A stretch of DNA of 64,000 nucleotides from Undaria pinnatifida (Eukaryota > Sar > Phaeophyceae > Laminariales > Alariaceae): NCBI GenBank assembly GCA_012845835.1, contig JABAKD010000017.1, forward strand, positions 5,375,651-5,439,650, written 5' to 3'. Each line of letters starts with the position of its first letter. Position 1 is the stretch's first letter. Both the position numbers and the translations under genes were made by a program. Below the pieces are notes generated by a model that did not search any database, was not told where the DNA came from, and saw only the letters and a program-made list of their open reading frames with translations. Of the stretch, positions 55,816 through 64,000 are shown piece by piece.

Positions 55816-58800
55816 TTTCGGGCATTCGGTCAGGAGTTGTTTTTTCCTCTCGGCCTCAGTATGCGATTCGCGCAACTGGAATTCTCGGTCAAATAGCTTC
55901 GTTCGAGCGCCGTCATGGGGAGGCGGCTCAAACGCCCGTCGCCCTGCCGTATCCGTCCCGCACCTCGACGTGAACGCGGACGGATGCCGAGCGACACAAG
56001 CGTGGAGTTGAAAATATATCGCATGTAGTGGAGGAATTCCTGAGACGTTTGTTGTATCTTCACGTCTGCAGCGAAAGGATAATTTACAAAATTGGCATCA
56101 TTTCCAAACGGTAGTTAGTTGCAACTGTAATGTTTCGATTTTTGGGATGGCAAACTCTCGAGCGTTTGTTTTGCTTGACGTCTGCAGGGCTTGAGCGTTT
56201 GCTTGTTTTGCTTTGACGTCTGCAGGGCTTGAACGAATGAAACACGTATAAGTCTTCGGGGGGTGGCTCCAACGGGTAAAAGTCTTCTGGGGACGGCTCG
56301 AACACCCCTCGGCCCTTCCTTATCCATTGGGCACCTCGACGTGAACGCGGATGGATGCTGAGCGAGACAAGGGAGAAGTTGCAAAAATATTTTATTTTAT
56401 GGAGGTAGTCTTGCGAGTTCGGTTGTATCTTATTATAACCTCTTCAGCGTCTGGATACTTTCCAAAATTGGCATCACTTCCAAACGATAGGTAGTTGCTT
56501 ACGTTTTGAATATTGCGGTGGTATACTCTCGAGCGTTTGTTTAGCTTGACGTCTGCAGGGCTTGAGCGCGTGTTTTGATACCAGTACTAGATCGCTCTTA
56601 TTCGTCTTCTCATATATTTACGTTTGGTTCTGTTGAAATGTTTATCATTTCGAGCGTGTATGGTCTGCACGTCAACCTGATAGTGGCTGAAATCGTCAGG
56701 AGGGGTTGTACAAGTGAAGAATGTGTATAATCTCATCTCGTCGGGTGAATACGCACATGAGAAGATATATTATCTGATAAAGTATTTATTGGGTACGCGC
56801 CAACAACAACGTAGAACAACGACGGAGAGCCTACAAAAAGAAAACAACAAATTACGCGTGAGCGATGACGTGGTTTTTGTCCACGTATGTATATACTACG
56901 ACATTCGCGAAAGGTTCCTTACGGCCAGGAACGAAGGGGAGGATACTATTCAATTTGGAGGTAAAATTCTAGACGGACACCCTTCATAACCAAATAAAAA
57001 TGCCTAGATAACGTACATGATGCAAGCGACCAGCCGAATTGCGACCGCGTAAGTAATTGCGAGCTTAGATAGTAGGATTAGACCCAATACGCCAAGGGTT
57101 TTTGCGCGACAACCTATTATGCAAGAATCTAGGTAAATCGCGGTTGTTTTTTGTTCGTCTTGGCCTCAGTATGCGATTTGCGGAACTGGAAATCTCGGTC
57201 AAATAGCTCCGTTCGAGCGACGTCTTCAGGGGACGGCTCCAACGCCCCTCGCCCTAATGTATCTGTTCCGCACCTTGACGTGAACACGGATAAACACTGA
57301 GGGAGACAATGGAGAAGAGCGATTTTCTTTGTGTTTGGGGCGGTATACGTCCGAGCTATTCTTGGATCTTGGCATATGTAGAGCATGAACGATTAAAAAC
57401 GGGAAAACAATTCCAAGATGGCGTCAATTCCAATCTAAATTTTTCATCGCCGCCTCCACGCGCTTGCCCTGTCGTTGATACTACTGCTGTGTGTCGTTGC
57501 CTTTCGGTGGGGCGGGTATAGTGCTATACTGTATATAAACAACGAAGGATACGTGTCGTGACTACGATTCTCACCCAGATCATATTTATATTCAGGAGCG
57601 TGCGCGCTAGAGACGTTATGAATTGTTACAAGTATTATAGTTGTTAGTGTTTTCCTGAGCACTACAAGCTGTGTAGTACGTGGAGAGGGGACAGCCCCGG
57701 GGATCGCTCTTAAGCAGTTGGTGGTTATTGATAAACGAACTGGAAAACACATTTGGTTTGTCTTTTCCATCACCCACTCACTGTGAGTGTTACTGAGTCA
57801 AGTGACAGTGGGTAGTGCTACGTGTCGTGAGTTCGGTTCTCACCGACCTTATGTTTGTTTTTTTCAAGCGTGCGCGCTGACGACGTTGTGAATAGTTATT
57901 TTGTTTATTAATACTTTATCATACATATTTTGTAGCACGACTCACTGAGCTACTGAGTCCAGTGATTATGTATAGCTCAGTGGGCAATGCTATATATATC
58001 ATTTCTCAGTCAAATCACATTGTTCGAAGGCCGCCGTCCAAGCGAGAAGCGCGCGAAATTTTGTATTTTGAACGGTACTCTCCAGATATTCTTCGGATGT
58101 TGATGTACGGAGAGGTTGATAAAATAAAACTTGGCATAACATTATCTCCAAATTGGCGTCATATTTTGTGCCAAAACAAAAAAGAATATTACTGTAAAGC
58201 ATCTCCCTAGGGTACTGCGGTAAGGAGCATGGTAGTGCATTTGTATATTAAATTTCTGTATGTAAACATACTTATAATCATGGATATAGACGTGGCAACC
58301 GCACGCATGACTAGACGAGGAGGAGGTAGTAGTAGTGATTATGATTACTGCGACAGGAAAAGCCACACAGCAGCATTGATTGCGAGTGGCTGCGTCCCCG
58401 GGGCCTCAAGGGTTGTATTATGCAAGTTCCTCCTGTTGTTAAGCTGAGCCACTCGAATGTGGTGGTAAGTAGACAGTAGGATGGCGTGCTTTGCTGTTTA
58501 TGTGGTCCCTTACTCCGTTGCTGTGGTCCCCAACTCCGTTGCTGTGGTCGTTTGCCGGTCAAGTGCAAGCGGTCGTGTGTTGATAACTGTCAAACAAGTT
58601 TGTGTTGCTTCGTACTTGACGTGCGCCTTCTCCCTGCTGATTGCTAGTTGATCATCTCTTCCATTAATAGTGACTTTTCGTTTCTTTTTGGCATACTTCT
58701 ACTTTTCAGCTTCTGGACATATAAGCCGTGTTCACAGGTGTCGTCTTTCCCTTCCCGGCCGCGGTTATTGCCGTCATTTCTTTTAGCGCGTAGGGCTCAC

Positions 58801-58899
58801 CACCCATTAATCTTCGATTTTTCATCGAGTGTTGCTGACTCACGCTCGCACGCTTTCCGCAAGTCAATTAGTGCACAAGATGAAACATTGCACGGGTAC

Positions 58900-58975
58900 G
58901 AACTCCGGGGGATTCGAACTCACGAAGCTAATCCATAACAGGCTCGAAGATATACCCTGATACGCCACCGGGGCA
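58900..58975 (-). other. tRNA-like sequence (left member of head-to-head pair)
   Basis: On the minus strand GCCCCGGTGGCGTATCAGGG places an A box at tRNA positions 8-19, and GAGTTCGAATCCC supplies a B box at about position 56. Length is about 70 bases. The 3' acceptor strand does not pair with GCCCCGG, so it is tRNA-derived rather than a normal tRNA. The paralogue is at about 63655-63735. Confidence 0.5.
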
Positions 58976-58996
58976 ATGAGTGACATACAGCCGGTC

Positions 58997-59085
58997 GCCC
59001 CGGTGGTGTAGTGGGGGTACACTCGAATACTACCACTACCAAAACTACCGTTGGTCCTTGAGTTCAATAACCACCGTTCTGAGCT
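58997..59085 (+). other. tRNA-like sequence (right member of head-to-head pair)
   Basis: GCCCCGGTGGTGTAGTGGGG fits the A-box consensus exactly, and GAGTTCAATAACC about 45 bases later is a degenerate B box. It points away from the left member, about 25 bases apart. The paralogue is at about 63755-63840. Confidence 0.5.
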
Positions 59086-59849
59086 TTGTTGGCTTTATTT
59101 ATTTATTTGCAGAAATAAATGGGAAAAAATGGATCAACTAACAACTGCTGAAATCGCCTAGCATCGTGGGTAGTAGGTACAAATCGACGCGAATCGACGA
59201 GGGAAGATAATGCATAATTTTTCTCGTGAAAAAAATCAGGGGAAGTACCGTAGTTGGGAGGAGGGAGGGGAGCCCGCTACGATATGACCCCGGATCTAAG
59301 TTGTACTACTGGGAGGGCGAGAGTAATAAGAGCATCACAATAAATGGGATGGGAAAAAGAAAATGTTATGTGTATTACTGCTGCCTTAATAATACGATGA
59401 TACCCAAGCAAGTGGCACCGACCGACTCGATCTGGACCGACTGCTGTTGTATTATGCAATTGGTCTGTACAACATCTTTAGTCATACGCAGCGGACATGG
59501 TCAGTCACCTTACTTGCCCCGGATTCTTGAAGGAGTAACAATATCATTAGAAACGCACTCGACACGTTTCGTCGCCAGACTAAAGGGTCAGTCGGCGTGT
59601 GCTCGGATTTATCCGATCGATATCTGATGAATGAAGCTCGGAATCGTATTCACCAAAAAAACGGTAGCTATTAATAGCAGTGCATTGTTGTGATTGTTAG
59701 TCTATATCGAACTCTTGGTATTACTTTACATACTGTACGTGTAGACGTTGATTGTTTGTCGTTACTTCTTCTACTCTACCAAGTATTGAATAGAACAATT
59801 CGAAGTGCTGCCCTGCCCTACCCATGCCGAGCCCTTGGTCATTTTTTGT

Positions 59850-62800
59850 TTCGGGCATTCGGTCAGGAGATTTAGTTCCGTCTCGGCCTCAGTGTGCTAT
59901 TCGCGGAACTGGAATTCTCGGTCAAATAGCTTCGTTCAAGCGCCGTCTTCGGGGGGCTGCTCAAACGCCCGTGGCCCTGCCGTATATGTTCCGCACCTCG
60001 AAGTGAACGCGGAAGGATGCCGAGCGACACAAGCGTGGAGTTGCAAAACTATCGCATGTCGAGGAGGAATTCCTGAGATTTTGATTGTATCTTCACGTCT
60101 GCAGCGAAAGGATAATATAAAAAATTGGCATCATTTCCAAGCGGCAGTTAGTTGCAACTGTAATTGTTCGAATTTTGCGGTGGCAAACTCTCGAGCGATT
60201 GTTTTGCTTGACGTCCGCAGGGCTTGAGCGTTTGTTTGTTTTGCTTTGACGTCTTAAGGGCTTGAACGAATGAAACACGTATAAGTCTTCGGGGGGCGGC
60301 TCCAACGGGTAAAAGTCTTCTGGGGGTGGCTCCCACGCCCCTCGCCCTTTCTTATCCGTTGGGCACCTCGACGCGAACGCGGATGGATGCTGAGCGAGAC
60401 AAGGGAGAAGTTGCGAAAATATTTTATTTTATTGAGGTATCCTTGCGAGTTCGGTTGTATCTTAATGTCCGCAGCGTCTGGATATTTTCCAAAATTGGCA
60501 CCATTTCCAAACGATAGGTAGTTGCTTAAGTTTTGAATATTGCGATGGTATATCTCAAGCGTTTGCTTTGCTTGGCCTCTGCAGGGCTTGAGCGCTTGTT
60601 TTGATAATAGTACTAGATCGCTCTTATTCGTCTTTTTATATTATTGCGTTTGGTTCTGTTGAAGTGTTTCTCGTTTCGAGCGTGCTTGGTCTGCAAGTCA
60701 ACCAGATATGGGCTAAAAACCGCCAGGGGGACTTGTACCAAAGAAGAATGTTTATAACCTCGTCGAGTGATTACGCAGATGATAACATGTTATCTGATAA
60801 AGTATTACTTGGATACGCGCCAACAACAACGTAGAACAACGATGGACAACCAACAAAAAGAAATAAACAAATAGCGCGTGCGCGATGACGTGCTTTTCGT
60901 CCACGTATGTATACACTACGACATCTGCAAAAGGTTTCCTACGGCCGGCAACGATGGCGGGGATGTAACTGTATTTAGGAAGTATAATTCTAGACGGACA
61001 CCCTTGATAAACAAAAAAAAAACACCTAGATAACGTACGTGATGCAAGCGACCAGCCGAATTGCCACCGCGCAAGTAGTTGCGAGCTTAGTTCGTAGGCT
61101 TTGAACAAATAGGACAAGGCTTTTTGCGCGACCTATTATGCAAGTAACCAGCCAGATTGCGGCTGTTTTGCTTGACATGTGCAGGGCTTGAACGAATAAA
61201 ACACGGAAAAGTGCGAGTAGTTGTGAAGAACGCCATGCAAGAAGGTTAGAAAGGCTGTAAGACGAACATGATACGTCTAGAAGAACGCGTGTTGTACGGG
61301 TAATAGATCGCTCGAATTCGTGTTTTTATATTAATTATTGCGTTTGGTGCTGTTGAAATTTTCATCATTTTGACCGTGCTTGGTCTGCATGTCAACCTGG
61401 TATAGATATTCTCAAAATAGTTTTTTTTGCGCGACCTTGTTACGCAAACAACGTCTGCAATCGGAGGAGTTGTGAAGAATATGAACAACTTCCGATGAAT
61501 ACGGATGACAAAAAGTAATATCTGAAAAAATATTAATAGCATACGCGCCATCGACAACGTACAACATCGACGGAAAACCTACAAAATGAAAAAAAACAAA
61601 TAATGCGTGAGCGATGACGAGCTTTTCGTATACGTATGTACATACTACGACATCTGCGAAAGGTCCCCTACGGCCGACAACAAAGGGGAGGATACAACTT
61701 TATTAGAAAGCAAAATTCTACTTGGACACCCTTCATAAACAAACATAAAATCTCTAGACAACGTACATGATGCAAATGACCAGCCGAATGGCGACCGCGT
61801 AAATGGTTGCGAGCTTAGATAGCAGGCTTTGACCCAATAGGCCAAGTTTTTTTGCGCGACCTATTATGCATGTAACTAGCCAAATTGCGGTTGTTTTGCT
61901 TGACGTTTGCAGGGGTGAACAAATAAAATACGCGAAAGTGCGAGTAGGTGTGAAGAATGCCATGCAAGAATATTGGAAAGGCTGAAAGACGAACATGGTA
62001 CGTCCAGAAGAACGCGTGCTATACCAGTAGTAGCAGATCGCTCTAATTCATATTTTTATAATATTGCGTCTGTTGTTGAAGTGTTTATCGTTTTGAGCGT
62101 GCTTGGTCTGTACGTCAACCTGATATATAGCCTCGCCCTGCCGTATCCGTTCTGCAGCTCGACGTGAACGCGGATAGACGCTGAGCGAGACAAGCGAGAA
62201 GTGCGTTTTTTCTTTGTATTTTGGGCGCTATACGCCCGAGCTATTCTTGGATCTTGGCATATGTACTCGTAGAGCTTGAGCGAATAAATAAGGGACAACG
62301 TTTGCAAATTGGCATCTAAATTTCTTTCCGACGATGCTTTTCTAATGGCCGCCTCCAAGCGCTTGTCCTGTCGTAGCTACTGCTGCTGTGCGCCGTTTCC
62401 TTTCGGCTCAGTGGGTATAGTGCTAACTGTATATAACCAACGAAGGATATGTGTCGTGAGTACGGGTCATATTTGCTATTCGGGAGCGTGCGCGCTGAAG
62501 ACGTTGCGAGTGGTTACAATTATGATGGTTGTTAGTGTTCTCCTGAGTACTACTAACTGTCTAGTACGTGGAGAAGAGACAGCCCCGGGGATCGCTCTTA
62601 CGAAGTCGGTGATAATTAATTAACGAACTGGAAAACATATCTGGTTGGTGTTTGCATAACCCACTCACTGTGAGTCTTACTGAGTAAGTGAATTTGGGTA
62701 GTGCTATGTGTCGTGCGTTCGATTCTCACCGACTTCATGTTTGTCTTTTTCAAGCGTGCGCGCTGACGACATTATGAATGCCTATTTGGTAGTTTAAAAC

Positions 62801-64000
62801 ATATATATAGAGGCACTACCCACTGAGCGCGCACAATTTTGTATTTTGAACGGTACACTTCAGATTTTCTTCGGATCGTGATGCATGGAGTGGTTAATAA
62901 TAATAATGCTTGGCAGGACATTATCTCCAAACTGGCGTCATATTTTTGGCCAAAACAAATATGAATATTAATGTAAAAAATCCCCATGGTACTGCAGGAG
63001 GAATCATAGTAGTAGTGTATTTGTACATTGAATTTCTTTACGTAAACATACTTATAATCATGGATATAGACGTGGCAACCGCACGCATGACTAGACGAGG
63101 AGGAGGTAGTAGTGATTACGATTACTGCGACAGGAAAAGCCACACAGCAACATTGATTGCGAGTGGCTGCGTCCCCGGGGCCTCGAGGGTTGTATTTTGC
63201 AAGTTCCTCCGGTTGTTAAGCTGCGCCACTCGAAGGTAGTGGTAAGTAGACAGTAGGATGGCGTGCTTTGTTGTTGCTGTGGTCCCCGACTCCGTTGCTG
63301 TGGCCGTTTGCCGGTCAAGTGAAAGCGGTCGTGTGTCGGTACGTAATTGACAAATAAGTATGCGTTGCTTCGTACATGACGTGTTCCTTTTCTCGCTGCT
63401 GATTGCTGATGAATAATCTCTTCTAGTAAGTTTTCATGAATTTTTTACACACTTCTTCTTTCCAGCTTCTGTTCATACAAGCCGTGGTCGAAGGTGTCGT
63501 CCTTCCCTTCCCGGCCCCGGTTATTGCCACTCATTTCTTTTCGCGCATAGGGTTCACCACCCACTGATCGTCGCGTTTTCATCGAGTGTTGCTAACTCAC
63601 GCTCTCGCACTTTTCGCAAGTTAATTAGTGCACAAGACGAAAAATTTTGGGAGTGCGCACTCGGGGGATTTCGAACTCACGAAGCTGACCTATACCAGGC
63701 TCGAGGATATCACCTGATACGCCACCGCGGCAGTGAGTGATATAGAGCCGGTCGACCCGGTGGTCTAGTGGAGTTACACTCGAATACTACAACTACTAAA
63801 ACTAGCGTTGGTCCTTGAGTTAAAACATCACCGTTGTGAGCTTTGTTGGCTAATTTTTGGCAGAAATAAATGGGGAAAGATGTCAACTAGCTGCTAATAT
63901 CGCCTAGAAGCGTGGGTAGTAGGTACAAATCGGCGCGAATCGACGAAGAAAGAAGAAAAGCCCGAATTCCTCTCGCGATAAAAGTTAGGGCAGGTACCGT
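59850..64000. repeat. Long composite repeat block, second paralogue
   Basis: Module-by-module match to 55820-59290. It carries an additional copy of the TTCTAGACGGACACCC-type module (about 61290-61900; in this copy it reads TTCTACTTGGACACCC) that accounts for its greater length. It continues past the window end. Confidence 0.8.
63655..63840. other. Second head-to-head tRNA-like pair
   Basis: Paralogue of 58900-59085 with substitutions in both A-box regions (CCGGTGGTCTAGTGGAG on plus) and a weaker right B box. The orientation and roughly 25-base spacing are kept. Confidence 0.5.

Larger units (their letters stand above)
55820..59290. repeat. Long composite repeat block, first paralogue
   Basis: Same module order as 59850-64000: the GGCCTCAG block, TGCTTGACGTCTGCAGGGCT repeats, the GCGCCAACAACAACGTAGA module, tRNA-like modules, the TGGCAACCGCACGCATGACT segment, the head-to-head tRNA-like pair, and the GACCCCGGA repeat. 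Confidence 0.8.

Overview
This window is nuclear DNA from a eukaryote with a repeat-rich genome. It holds one intron-rich host gene, one decayed tyrosine-recombinase retrotransposon, and a dense collection of satellites, fold-back elements and tRNA-derived repeats. I see no bacterial-style operon, ribosome binding site, rRNA gene or CRISPR array. GC-rich exons, GTGAGT/GTAAGG donors, very long repeat-filled introns and a DIRS/Ngaro-type element are what I would expect of a large-genome alga or other stramenopile such as a brown alga. That assignment is inference and was not tested.

Layout. Bases 1-1100 hold dispersed repeat fragments and a CAA microsatellite. Bases 1420-8179 are a YR (DIRS/Ngaro/PAT-type) retrotransposon with split direct repeats in the order A1-internal-B1-A2-spacer-B2. 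Its gag-like, RT/RNase H and tyrosine-recombinase frames are all broken. Bases 8.2-13.4 kb are repeats with no gene I can support.

From 46.4 kb down to 13.46 kb on the minus strand I can thread 13 exons, each with consensus-like splice sites and all phase-compatible. They encode at least 773 residues of a membrane flavocytochrome of the ferric reductase/NADPH oxidase superfamily: transmembrane segments with a His pair 14 residues apart, an HPFT flavin motif, a YGPY motif and a glycine-rich nucleotide-binding motif. The N-terminal exons lie upstream of 46.4 kb and are not resolved. One intron is about 15.2 kb (27852-43009). It hosts a poly-G satellite, an uncharacterised ORF with an internal duplication, a 2.3 kb fold-back element and other repeats. 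Several neighbouring introns carry decayed copies of the gene's own exons.

Bases 46.4-53 kb hold a CCRCGG-type minisatellite, a small terminal-inverted-repeat element and sequence with no recognisable gene. Bases 53.3-64 kb are composite dispersed repeats, including two long paralogous blocks (about 55.8-59.3 and 59.85-64.0 kb) that carry tRNA-like Pol III promoter modules.

The points most worth following are the exon-duplication remnants inside the flavocytochrome gene, the complementary CCCAA/TTGGG arrays that flank one of its exons, the head-to-head tRNA-like pairs, and the spacer in the retrotransposon's split repeats.
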